The notes under the pieces were generated by a model, which made no database searches, was not told the DNA's origin, and saw nothing but the letters and a program-made list of their open reading frames with translations. A stretch of DNA of 7,469 nt from Chryseobacterium sp. (lineage in GTDB: Bacteria > Bacteroidota > Bacteroidia > Flavobacteriales > Weeksellaceae): assembly GCA_030146295.1 (NCBI GenBank), contig JASLCD010000079.1, positions 1 to 7,469 on the forward strand. The letters are read 5' to 3'. Every line of letters begins with the position of its first letter. Within the stretch, counting starts at the first letter, position 1. The position numbers and the translations under genes were made by a program. Positions 1 to 7,398 of this stretch are shown here, piece by piece.

Positions 1-2096
1 CAATGGCATTTGCACAACAATATGGAGGAATGTGGATTCCTACAGAGCTGAATGAAAAGGAAATGAAGGATTTGGGAATGAAGATTTCTGCAAAAGATAT
101 TTTCAACCCTCAGAAGCCTAGCATAAAGGATGCGGTAGTACAGTTTAACGGCGGATGTACTGCAGAAATTATTTCGCCAAAAGGATTGCTTTTAACCAAT
201 CATCACTGTGGTTTCGGGCAGATCCAGGCTCATTCTACGGTTCAGAATGACTTGCTTTCAAACGGATTCTGGGCAAAAAATCCAGAAGGGGAACTTCCAA
301 ATCCAGGAGTAAAAGTAGATTTTATTGTAGATATAAAAGAAGCTACTGATCAGATTTTAGAAGGAACGGATAACCTGACGGAACCTGAACTTACCAAAAA
401 GATCAACAACAATATTGAGGTATATAAAAACGCTCAGAAAATTGAATCTTACCAGTCGATCATGGTAAAGCCTATGTATTATGGAAACAAATACTACGCT
501 TACACAATCGAAACCTATAAAGACATCCGTCTTGTAGGAGCTCCGCCTCAAAGCATCGGGAAATTCGGAAGTGATACAGACAACTGGGTCTGGCCAAGAC
601 ATACCGGAGACTTCTCTATGTTCAGAATCTATGCAGACAAGAACAATAGACCTGCAGAATATTCAAAAGACAATGTACCTTATGTACCTAAGCACTACTT
701 ACCGGTTTCTATAAAAGATAAAAATGAAAACGATTTTACTTTTGTATTCGGATTCCCGGGAAAAACTACAGAATACCTTCCTGCTATTGGAGTAGAGAAG
801 ATCATGAAAGACATAGACCCTGCAAGAATTGCAGTACGTGATGTTGCTTTAAAAACATTGGACGAAAAAATGCGTGTTGATAATGAAACACGTATCAAAT
901 ATGCTTCAAAATACGCTTCAGTAGCCAACTACTGGAAAAAATGGATTGGTGAAGTGGAAGGATTGAAAAAATCCAATGCGGTAGAAAAGAAAGTCATGTA
1001 TGAAGGTTCTCTGGTAGCTAAAAACCCTGAGATCAAAACAACTCTGGATCAGTTGAACAAACTGTATAACGACCAGGCTCCTTATGCATTAAATAATGCT
1101 TATTATACAGAAGTGGTAAGAAATGCGGAGACTTTAAAGCTTGCCGGTGATTATTATGATTTTGTAGCTTCCGTAGAAGCAGGAAGAATGGATGAAAAGG
1201 AGCTTACCAGGCTAAAAACAAAATTAACCTCTTTCTATAAAGACTACAGCGCAGAGCTTGATGCTAAAGTAACAGCGAAACTATTAGCTTTGTATGTTAA
1301 CAAAACAGCACCACAGTTTTTACCGGCAGGATTCAGCAAATACAAAGATGAAACCCCGAATATCCCTGTAATAGAAGATATGTCTAAAAATTCTATCATC
1401 ACAGGAAGAACTGCTGTGAACGGAGGAACACTGACTACAGATATTGATAAAGCATTTTCTAATCAGGATAAATTGATCAAAACTTTAAAGAAAGATCCTA
1501 TTTATCAGCTGTATGTTTCTATGAAAGAAACCTATATGAAAACGGCAGATCCGCAGTATACTTCAATGCAGGCAAAAATTGATGCTTTACAGAAAAAGTT
1601 CATGGCACAGCAGATGCAGACGGATAAAGACAGAAAATTCTTCCCGGATGCCAACTCAACGCTGCGTGTGACGTATGGTAAAGTAAAAGGATCTACACCA
1701 AGAGATGCTGTTTCTTACGGATACCAGACTCACCTGGCAGGAGTAATGGAAAAATATGTTCCTGGAGATTATGAATTTGACGTTCCAAAGAAATTGATTG
1801 ATCTTTACAACAAAAAAGATTTCGGAAACTATAAAGATAAAACAGGTGACGTTCCTGTAGGATTCACTGCTACAAACCACACAACCGGAGGAAACTCAGG
1901 AAGCCCCGCTCTTGATGCCAACGGAAACCTTGTGGGATTGAATTTTGACAGACAATGGGAAGGAACAATGAGTGATATTAACTACGATCCGCGTTTCAGC
2001 AGAAACATCATGGTAGATACAAAATATATCCTTTTCATCATCGATAAATTCGCTGATTCAAAGTGGCTTGTTGATGAAATGAAGATTATTAAATAA
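1..2096 (+). CDS. dpp11: S46 family dipeptidyl peptidase, DPP11 type (Asp/Glu-specific), 5' partial
   Basis: Periplasmic serine exopeptidase that removes N-terminal dipeptides, here predicted with acidic residues (Asp/Glu) at P1. Numbering from the ATG at 3, the chymotrypsin-fold triad is His68 (in TNHHCG), Asp203 (in RHTGD) and Ser632 (in GGNSGSP). Residues that hold the substrate N-terminus in Porphyromonas gingivalis DPP11 (Asn218, Trp219, Asn333, Asp672, recalled from its structure) match Asn194, Trp195, Asn309 and Asp649 with a constant 23-24 residue offset. Arg650, in NFDRQWEG, matches Arg673, which sets acidic specificity; DPP7 has Gly there. The ATG at 3 is probably internal. AFA followed by QQYGG looks like a signal peptidase I site, so most of the signal peptide lies left of the window. 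The visible 697 residues plus about 15-20 give the usual length of roughly 715. The C-terminus is intact, and a hairpin terminator follows 20 bases after the stop. Family is near certain; the DPP11 subtype rests on the Arg. Confidence 0.93.
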   Translation, partial: MAFAQQYGGMWIPTELNEKEMKDLGMKISAKDIFNPQKPSIKDAVVQFNGGCTAEIISPKGLLLTNHHCGFGQIQAHSTVQNDLLSNGFWAKNPEGELPNPGVKVDFIVDIKEATDQILEGTDNLTEPELTKKINNNIEVYKNAQKIESYQSIMVKPMYYGNKYYAYTIETYKDIRLVGAPPQSIGKFGSDTDNWVWPRHTGDFSMFRIYADKNNRPAEYSKDNVPYVPKHYLPVSIKDKNENDFTFVFGFPGKTTEYLPAIGVEKIMKDIDPARIAVRDVALKTLDEKMRVDNETRIKYASKYASVANYWKKWIGEVEGLKKSNAVEKKVMYEGSLVAKNPEIKTTLDQLNKLYNDQAPYALNNAYYTEVVRNAETLKLAGDYYDFVASVEAGRMDEKELTRLKTKLTSFYKDYSAELDAKVTAKLLALYVNKTAPQFLPAGFSKYKDETPNIPVIEDMSKNSIITGRTAVNGGTLTTDIDKAFSNQDKLIKTLKKDPIYQLYVSMKETYMKTADPQYTSMQAKIDALQKKFMAQQMQTDKDRKFFPDANSTLRVTYGKVKGSTPRDAVSYGYQTHLAGVMEKYVPGDYEFDVPKKLIDLYNKKDFGNYKDKTGDVPVGFTATNHTTGGNSGSPALDANGNLVGLNFDRQWEGTMSDINYDPRFSRNIMVDTKYILFIIDKFADSKWLVDEMKIIK

Positions 2097-2116
2097 TTTT
2101 AAAAAGTTATACCTTT

Positions 2117-2162
2117 AAGAATCTATTTGAACTGTGTTTTGAATAGATTCTTTTTTATTTTT
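2117..2162 (+). terminator. Rho-independent terminator after the DPP11 gene
   Basis: The 11-base arm AAGAATCTATT (2117-2127) pairs perfectly with AATAGATTCTT (2142-2152). Two G-U and two A-U pairs can extend the stem to 15 bp and leave the 6-base loop CTGTGT. The right arm runs into TTTTTTATTTTT. It is AU-rich, so of moderate strength, and is placed to end the upstream transcript. Its tail stops 6 bases before the start codon of the deacetylase gene, so it could also affect expression of that gene. Confidence 0.8.
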
Positions 2163-2168
2163 AATAAG

Positions 2169-3170
2169 ATGAAAGACAGGATCATCAATGTTTTGGCAGC
2201 TTTTGAATCTGGTAATATCGGGAAATCTTTTCCGCTGGATTATTGTTTGCCGCTATATCACAGTGTCTCCGACAGAGAGCTTCCCCATATAAAACATGTG
2301 ATCCGCTATAAGAATACAAAACACTTTGAAGATGACCTCGATCACCTTGCAAAGAATTTCCGGTTTGTAAACTGGCAGGAGTTCAAAGATTATATGTCTG
2401 GGGATTTTAAACCTAACAAGAAAATTGCCCTGCTTACTTTTGATGATGGTTTCCGAGAGTTTTATGATATTGCAGCACCTATTTTGGAACGAAAGGGAAT
2501 CTATGCCTGCAATTTTGTAAACCCTGCTTTCATCGATAATAAAGATATGATGTTCAGATGCAAGGCCAGCCTTCTTGCAGATGCAGTTGAAAAGAACAAA
2601 ACTATAGATCCCGGGGTTTATCGTATGTTTTCTCTAGACAACCATGTGGAGAGAGGTATTTTGCAAAAGAATATTTTACAGGTTAATTATCAGGGGAAAA
2701 GTATTCTGGATCAGCTTGCTGAAAAACTTGAAGTAGATTTTGATGTCTATTCAGAAGAATTCAAACCCTATTTAAGTACAGAAGAATTAAAAAATCTTAC
2801 CAGAAAAGGTTTTGGAATCTCTTCTCACAGCTGGGATCATCCAAAATACGGTGACTTATCTTTGACAGAACAGATGGAAACCACGGATAGGACTTTTACA
2901 TATTTAAAAGAAAATGGTTTTCTCTATGAGAGTTTCGCATTTCCATTTACTGATTTTGAAGTACAGAAAGACTTCTTTGATGAGCTCTTTAAAAATAAGG
3001 AAATCTACTGCAGTTTTGGCTGTGCAGGGATAAAACTGGATAGTGTAAAGAGAAATTTTCAAAGAATTCCAATGGAAATGGGAGTGAGCGGAGAACAAAT
3101 ACTGAAAAAAGAAACAGCTTATTTCAAACTGAAAAGACTGATTAATAAAAATACCATTCTGAGAAAATGA
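2169..3170 (+). CDS. Polysaccharide deacetylase family protein (NodB/CE4 fold)
   Basis: A 333-residue predicted metal-dependent deacetylase that would remove an acetyl group from an N-acetylated sugar or similar amide. Near the N-terminus is LPLYHSVSD (28-36), like the YHSV opening strand of many deacetylases. Motif 1 is TFDDG (90-94; Asp92 likely base, Asp93 metal ligand). Motif 2 is HSWDHP (220-225; His220 and His224 metal ligands). FAFPF (257-261) fits the motif 3 region. Motifs 1 and 2 are about 126 residues apart, against roughly 50 in compact NodB proteins, so an extra mostly helical segment of about 75 residues (about 125-210) is inserted. No signal peptide or membrane segment is visible, so a cytoplasmic location is inferred. 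The ATG at 2169 is preferred. An in-frame TTG at 2127 would add 14 residues but lies inside the terminator hairpin. No good Shine-Dalgarno precedes the ATG. The gene overlaps the downstream acetyltransferase by 4 bases. Substrate unknown. Confidence 0.85.
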   Translation: MKDRIINVLAAFESGNIGKSFPLDYCLPLYHSVSDRELPHIKHVIRYKNTKHFEDDLDHLAKNFRFVNWQEFKDYMSGDFKPNKKIALLTFDDGFREFYDIAAPILERKGIYACNFVNPAFIDNKDMMFRCKASLLADAVEKNKTIDPGVYRMFSLDNHVERGILQKNILQVNYQGKSILDQLAEKLEVDFDVYSEEFKPYLSTEELKNLTRKGFGISSHSWDHPKYGDLSLTEQMETTDRTFTYLKENGFLYESFAFPFTDFEVQKDFFDELFKNKEIYCSFGCAGIKLDSVKRNFQRIPMEMGVSGEQILKKETAYFKLKRLINKNTILRK

Positions 3171-4243
3171 TAGCGCTGAAAACTTTCAACAAAAAAGAAC
3201 TGGAAGATTTTATATCCTCCGGAGCTTTCCAGCAATATGATTTTCTTCCTATTACAAAACACCGCGCACTGTCACATATTCAGAATCCTAAAGCATCAGA
3301 GAAAGATACCCTTCTTATTCTGGCCTTCTTTGAAGAAAAACTGATCGGTTATGTAGGATGTTTTCCGGATTACCTGGTCATTGATGGAAAAGAAATCCGT
3401 TATGCGTGGCTGAGTACTTTATATGCAAACCCTGAATACAGAAAAAAAAGACCCGCAAAAGCATTGCTGAAAAAAGCATTTGAAGAATACGAAGGCAGAA
3501 TTGCTATTACAGAATTTACCAAAGAAGCAGAAGCCCTCTATAATATCATGGGTGTTTTTGAATATGTCTTTCATAAAGAAGGAAAGAGGTACTATTTCAA
3601 AACCGATGCTGCTAAAATGATCCCTGAAAAAAAACCGGGAACAAAACCATTGAAGCCCCTTTTTCAGACCCTGGATGCTGCTGCCAATGTATTCATCTCA
3701 ATAAAGAACTTTCCCATACAGAAACCGGATTTCAAATATGAAGTTCTTCATCGTATTGATAAAGAAAGTGCTGATTTTATGTCTGAATTTTCAGGTGTGC
3801 GCAATGCCGGTGAAATCAATACTTTTATAGATTATCCATGGGTTTTGGAAGGCAGAAAAGACGAAAAGTATCTCTTTTCAAGTTCAGCTGACACATTTAA
3901 ATACTTCTGGATTAAGATTTTCGATCGGAATCATCAAATTAAAGCCTGCTTATTACTGCAGCTTCGTGAAGGGTACCTTAAAGTTCCTTATCTTTTTTCA
4001 GCTGCGGACCTGGATGAAGTTGTCAGGTTTTTAAATTACTTCATCATTACCAATAAGGTGAAAGCCTTTACTTCTTTTCAGACCGGATTGAATGAAGCCA
4101 TACAGCAATCAAAAGCATTTTCTCATATCTATGAGCGCGATTTCAAAAGAGAATATCTTTTTCATAAACAACTGCTGGAGGTGCTTCCCGATACCTTTCA
4201 TCCAAACTATCAGGATGGGGACGGGGATTGCATGATGACATAA
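3167..4243 (+). CDS. GNAT family N-acetyltransferase, probably two GNAT-like domains
   Basis: A 358-residue protein predicted to transfer an acetyl group from acetyl-CoA to an amine. The N-terminal half has a GNAT core: strands at about 48-78 (LLILAFFEEKLIGYVGCFPDYLVI is part of this region by position), then motif A at 81-101, with WLSTLYANPEYR leading to helix KALLKKAFEEY. Residues around 122-136 (AEALYNIMGVFEY) fit the usual later motif, where a residue of the ALY(...)GF type closes the fold. The pyrophosphate loop reads R92-K-K-R95-P-A97 instead of the usual Q/R-x-x-G-x-G/A, so the first glycine is an arginine. The C-terminal half (about 190-335) has the strand and helix order of a second, diverged GNAT-like domain, and the protein ends in DGDGDCMMT. 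There is no signal peptide. Its ATG overlaps the deacetylase stop codon (ATGA, 3167-3170), so the two are probably co-translated and act on the same or related substrates. Family assignment is fairly sure; the second domain and the substrate are inference. Confidence 0.8.
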   Translation: MIALKTFNKKELEDFISSGAFQQYDFLPITKHRALSHIQNPKASEKDTLLILAFFEEKLIGYVGCFPDYLVIDGKEIRYAWLSTLYANPEYRKKRPAKALLKKAFEEYEGRIAITEFTKEAEALYNIMGVFEYVFHKEGKRYYFKTDAAKMIPEKKPGTKPLKPLFQTLDAAANVFISIKNFPIQKPDFKYEVLHRIDKESADFMSEFSGVRNAGEINTFIDYPWVLEGRKDEKYLFSSSADTFKYFWIKIFDRNHQIKACLLLQLREGYLKVPYLFSAADLDEVVRFLNYFIITNKVKAFTSFQTGLNEAIQQSKAFSHIYERDFKREYLFHKQLLEVLPDTFHPNYQDGDGDCMMT

Positions 4244-4266
4244 GCAAATTGTAAATGATTATTTAT

Positions 4267-4309
4267 AAAACAAGCCGCCCGATAATGCTATCGGGCGGCT
4301 TGTTTTTTT
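4267..4309. terminator. Bidirectional rho-independent terminator between convergent genes
   Basis: A perfect 18-bp stem (4267-4284 with 4289-4306) closes the 4-base loop ATGC. The core CAAGCCGCCCGATA is GC-rich in AT-rich surroundings. The plus strand ends in seven T's (4303-4309). On the minus strand the A's at 4267-4270 give the U tail, so it can end both the deacetylase/GNAT transcript and the M16 transcript. The M16 stop codon (4308-4310) touches its edge. Confidence 0.95.
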
Positions 4310-7175
4310 AGTGTCCGAAGATATCTTTCAGACTTACTTCTTTAAATGTTCCCATTTTTTTGACAGCTTCCATATTCAGATTTTCTTTTTTACCGATAAT
4401 GGCTGTATTAAAATCTATAGATTTGATTTCTGTCTGATAAAAATGTCTGATATCTTCAAATTTCAGATGCTGGATCTGTTCATAGATATCTTTTCTGAAA
4501 TCATGATGAATATTAAGTTTTTTCAATCGTAAAGTATTGAAAAATATATTATTTCGGGTCACCCTTGTTGAGGCAATCTGTTTCAGAGCTGCATTTCTGG
4601 CATTCTCGAACTGAATAGGCACTTCAGGAAGTTCGTTCATCAGTTCATTCAATGTATCCACAGCGATCATAAGCTTGTCAGGCTGAGTTCCGATATACGT
4701 GGTTACATAATCAGGATGCTTCAGTTCAGAGTTGGCTGCGTAAGAAACGTAGGCCGAATAAGCAAGACTCTTACTCTCACGGATCTCCTGGAAAACAATT
4801 GAGGATAATCCCCGCCCAAAATATTCATTAAATACATTGATCTTTCCAAAGTGAAGCGGGTTTACCTGATTTCCTTTTCCGATCTTACTCATTTCCATCT
4901 GAACCATATCATAATTGATAAAATTTACATTTCCTCCGGTGGCAGGCTCAGGATATTGTTTAGCTTCCGGAATCTGAAGACTTTCAGCCTCTGTATATTC
5001 AGCAATATATCCCTTGAAACCTTCAAAATTTTTACCATAGAAAAAGATCTGGTAGGGATATTTGAAAAGTTTTTTCATTCGGTCGGTGAATACTTCAGAA
5101 TGGCTGCTTTCAAGTTCCTCTTTGGAAATAACATCCGTAAAACGTGAGTGGCTCCCCAATTTGGTATAATTGGTCAGGGCTGTCATAATACGGTTTTTAT
5201 CTTTTTTGACGGCCTGTCGGTTTTCCAGTACCGTTTCCACAAACTGATTGTAGATTTCCTGGTCAGGTTTTACATCATGCATCCAGTGCTGGAGGAGCGC
5301 AATTCCCTTTTCAATATTTTCTTCCAGTCCGCTTAAGGAGATAATCAGCTGGTTATTTGTAGTTTTAAAATCATTGCTGATTCCGATTTTGAAAAACTCC
5401 TTTTTTAAATCTTCCGGTGAAAGAGTATCCGTACCCAGGTATTGCAGCAACTGTGTAGAAATTCCTAAATCTCTGTCATGGTCACTTCCAAAAGGGAAAA
5501 TGAAATGAAGCTGGGCAATATCATTATATTTATTCTTTACAAAACTTAGTTTCTTTCCCTTAAGCTGATCAGTGGTAATTTCTTTCTGATAATCGATAAA
5601 TTCAGGCTTAATATCCTCTGTCTTATCCGATAAAATTTCTTTTAAAAACTCAGACTGACTGTCACGGTTGATTTTAACAGGCGTAATACCTGGATTTTCA
5701 ACTCTGATCAGCATGTCGTTGACTCCTTTTTCTTTATTGACAACAACATAATTTTCTTTGAAAAAATCCTGAGCAAAATTCACTACATCTTCCTTAGTAA
5801 ATGAAGCATATTCATCCATCTCATTCAGTTCCTGCTCCCATGTTCTGCCTTTTATATATGAGTCATACAAGGTGGTAGCAAGTCCTTCAGCTGTTTCAAG
5901 GCCCTTCATTCTCTGAATTTTGAAATCATTAATGATCGCTGGCAGCATCCAGTCCGGGAAGTCTCCCTTCTTAATCAGTTCAATTTCCTCCAATACCATG
6001 TTCTTGGCCTCCTCAAGAGTTTGTGTTTCTTTAGGCACGGCAACAATAGAAAAATAACCATATTGTCTTAAACCTACAGAAAATGCCTGAGCCCAAAGCA
6101 TTTTTTGAGTCTGATTGATGTGAAGATCCAGTAATCCGGCTTCACCTCTGTTACTAAGAATATTGGCAACAACATCTGCAAGCATAGCATCCCTTGTTCC
6201 ATAGCTCTCTGTTCTCCATGCCAGTTGAGCCCGTGGAGTAGTAGGGCTTTTTACCGTTCTTGTTATAACTTCCGTAATGGGCTGCTCAATTACTGGTGTC
6301 TTTTGTGGAAGCTCTTTATAAGGCAAAGCGCCAAAATATCGATCAACTAATTGAATGGTTTCCTCAAAATCAAGATCCCCAACCAGTACCATAGCATAAT
6401 TATTAGGAACATAATATTCATCAAAATACTTATGAATAGCCTTCATAGAAGGGTTTTTCAAATGTTCAGGTCTTCCCAGCGTAGTCTGTTGTCCATTAGG
6501 ATGTGTAGGGAAAAGCGCATCCATCAATTCATAGTTTACAAGTCTTGTGTCATTATCCTGAGCTCTGTTGAACTCTTCATATACCGATTCCAACTCAGTA
6601 TGAAAAAGACGAAGTACAATCTCAGAGAACCTTTCCTTTTCTATTTTCAGCCACTTTTCAAGTTCGTTATTCGGAATATTGTTCTTATATACTGTTTCAT
6701 CAAACCAGGTATGAGCATTCGTTCCGGTAGCACCCAAAGAAGAAATAGCTTTGTCATATTCATTGGCAATCGCATATTGGCTGGCTTCCTGAGAGATGGT
6801 ATCAATCTTTTTATAGATCTCCTTTTTCTTTTCAGAATCCTGTTCTGCTTTATGCTCTTCGTACAAAGCTGAAATCTCGTCAAGAAGTTCTTTTTCCTTT
6901 TCCCAGTTTTGAGTCCCGATTTTAGAAGTTCCTTTAAACATCATATGCTCAAGATAATGAGCCAGCCCTGTATTATCTGCCGGATCATTATTGCTTCCTG
7001 TTCTTACAGGAATGAAAGTCTGTATTCTCGGAGCATCAAAATTTTGAGCAAGAAAAACCTTCAATCCATTTTTCAAAGTATAGATTCGGACGTTATTTTC
7101 GTCGTGGGCTATGGTAATATATTCGTATTGGTTTTTATCAGTATGAACCGTTTCCTTATATTTTCTGTCTGTCAT
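4308..7175 (-). CDS. M16 family zinc metallopeptidase (pitrilysin/insulinase type), two-domain
   Basis: A 955-residue zinc endopeptidase of the clamshell M16 family, which degrades peptides and unfolded chains small enough to enter its chamber. The inverted zinc motif HYLEH lies at residues 73-77 (His73 and His77 ligands, Glu76 base). The third ligand is probably Glu201, in ELESVYEEF, which fits E-x-x-x-V-x-x-E of pitrilysin. The spacing from His77 to Glu201 (124 residues) is about 47 longer than in pitrilysin. The extra part is a charged, Lys/Glu-rich helical segment at about 91-140. The second, catalytically inactive half starts near 540 and keeps the Arg799/Tyr806 pair (FQEIRESKSLAYSA) that helps bind substrate. 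Length fits fused M16A/C-type enzymes. No signal peptide or lipobox is visible, so a cytoplasmic location is inferred. The ATG at 7175 is the first in-frame start after a stop at 7190-7188. The gene is convergent with the plus-strand genes and has its own promoter. Confidence 0.93.
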   Translation of the reverse strand: MTDRKYKETVHTDKNQYEYITIAHDENNVRIYTLKNGLKVFLAQNFDAPRIQTFIPVRTGSNNDPADNTGLAHYLEHMMFKGTSKIGTQNWEKEKELLDEISALYEEHKAEQDSEKKKEIYKKIDTISQEASQYAIANEYDKAISSLGATGTNAHTWFDETVYKNNIPNNELEKWLKIEKERFSEIVLRLFHTELESVYEEFNRAQDNDTRLVNYELMDALFPTHPNGQQTTLGRPEHLKNPSMKAIHKYFDEYYVPNNYAMVLVGDLDFEETIQLVDRYFGALPYKELPQKTPVIEQPITEVITRTVKSPTTPRAQLAWRTESYGTRDAMLADVVANILSNRGEAGLLDLHINQTQKMLWAQAFSVGLRQYGYFSIVAVPKETQTLEEAKNMVLEEIELIKKGDFPDWMLPAIINDFKIQRMKGLETAEGLATTLYDSYIKGRTWEQELNEMDEYASFTKEDVVNFAQDFFKENYVVVNKEKGVNDMLIRVENPGITPVKINRDSQSEFLKEILSDKTEDIKPEFIDYQKEITTDQLKGKKLSFVKNKYNDIAQLHFIFPFGSDHDRDLGISTQLLQYLGTDTLSPEDLKKEFFKIGISNDFKTTNNQLIISLSGLEENIEKGIALLQHWMHDVKPDQEIYNQFVETVLENRQAVKKDKNRIMTALTNYTKLGSHSRFTDVISKEELESSHSEVFTDRMKKLFKYPYQIFFYGKNFEGFKGYIAEYTEAESLQIPEAKQYPEPATGGNVNFINYDMVQMEMSKIGKGNQVNPLHFGKINVFNEYFGRGLSSIVFQEIRESKSLAYSAYVSYAANSELKHPDYVTTYIGTQPDKLMIAVDTLNELMNELPEVPIQFENARNAALKQIASTRVTRNNIFFNTLRLKKLNIHHDFRKDIYEQIQHLKFEDIRHFYQTEIKSIDFNTAIIGKKENLNMEAVKKMGTFKEVSLKDIFGH

Positions 7176-7196
7176 ATAAAACTCATTTCACTCCTT
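7172..7196 (-). promoter_or_regulatory. Leader of the M16 gene: AAGGAG and a possible four-codon upstream ORF
   Basis: On the minus strand AAGGAG (7196-7191) lies 15 bases from the M16 ATG, which is too far for normal use. It lies only 4 bases from an out-of-frame ATG (7186-7184). That ATG opens ATG-AGT-TTT-ATA-TGA, whose stop overlaps the M16 start as ATGA. It may be a tiny coupled leader ORF, or the match may be chance, since flavobacteria rarely rely on Shine-Dalgarno pairing. Confidence 0.3.
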
Positions 7197-7214
7197 AGAA
7201 TCCGGAATGCAGTA

Positions 7215-7243
7215 CAAATGTAAGGAAACGAAAAAAAATGCAC
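7215..7243 (-). promoter_or_regulatory. Bacteroidota-type promoter of the M16 gene
   Basis: The minus strand reads TACATTTG (7222-7215), an exact match to the TAnnTTTG -7 element of the Bacteroidota primary sigma factor. The -33 element is weak: GTG (7243-7241), one base off TTG, lies 18 bases upstream, within the usual 17-23. Transcription would start near 7208-7210 and give a leader of about 35 bases. The -7 element sits in the small palindrome TACATTTGTA (7222-7213). Confidence 0.6.
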
Positions 7244-7398
7244 CTTTATTTTTCAGACTATTACATCTATTGTTATAGTTGAAAAGGTAAATCGTAAGAA
7301 TGAAATGCCTATTGTTCGGAGAAAATAAAGATGGCTCACTGTTTTTTTATATAATATCCTTTCTGTTATAGATAACCTTTACTATTCATTATTATATA
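7244..7398. other. AT-rich intergenic stretch with no recognised gene
   Basis: This stretch lies between the M16 promoter and the right-edge repeat. It is strongly AT-rich and shows no tRNA, no terminator with a proper stem and T tail, and no clear promoter. The longest plus-strand reading frame starting with ATG (7300-7371) is 23 codons and looks like chance. Confidence 0.5.

Noticed and set aside
2127..2168. TTG start giving a 14-residue N-terminal extension of the deacetylase
   Set aside because: The extension would be encoded by the loop and right arm of the terminator hairpin and its T tract. The ATG at 2169 gives a normal start.
2169..4243. Deacetylase/GNAT pair as part of a defence or antibiotic-resistance island
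   Set aside because: There are no mobile-element ends, integrase or recombinase, or composition shift around the pair, and neither protein shows motifs of known defence effectors.
6351..6872. Plus-strand open frame of 173 codons antisense to the M16 gene
   Set aside because: It lies wholly opposite a gene with clear catalytic motifs, and its product (rich in Ile, Phe and Arg) looks like the mirror of a Lys/Glu-rich helical region. No family features were seen.
7213..7222. TACATTTGTA palindrome as a repressor operator on the M16 promoter
   Set aside because: Ten bases with 4-base arms is short for an operator, and the bases are already explained by the TAnnTTTG promoter element.
7300..7371. 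Small plus-strand ORF of 23 codons (starts MKCLLFGEN)
   Set aside because: It has no good ribosome site or promoter, an AT-rich hydrophobic tail typical of chance frames, and no recognisable family.
7365..7376. Palindrome GTTATAGATAAC as terminator or operator
   Set aside because: Five-base arms with a 2-base loop and no T tail are too weak to be a terminator, and it is far from any start site.
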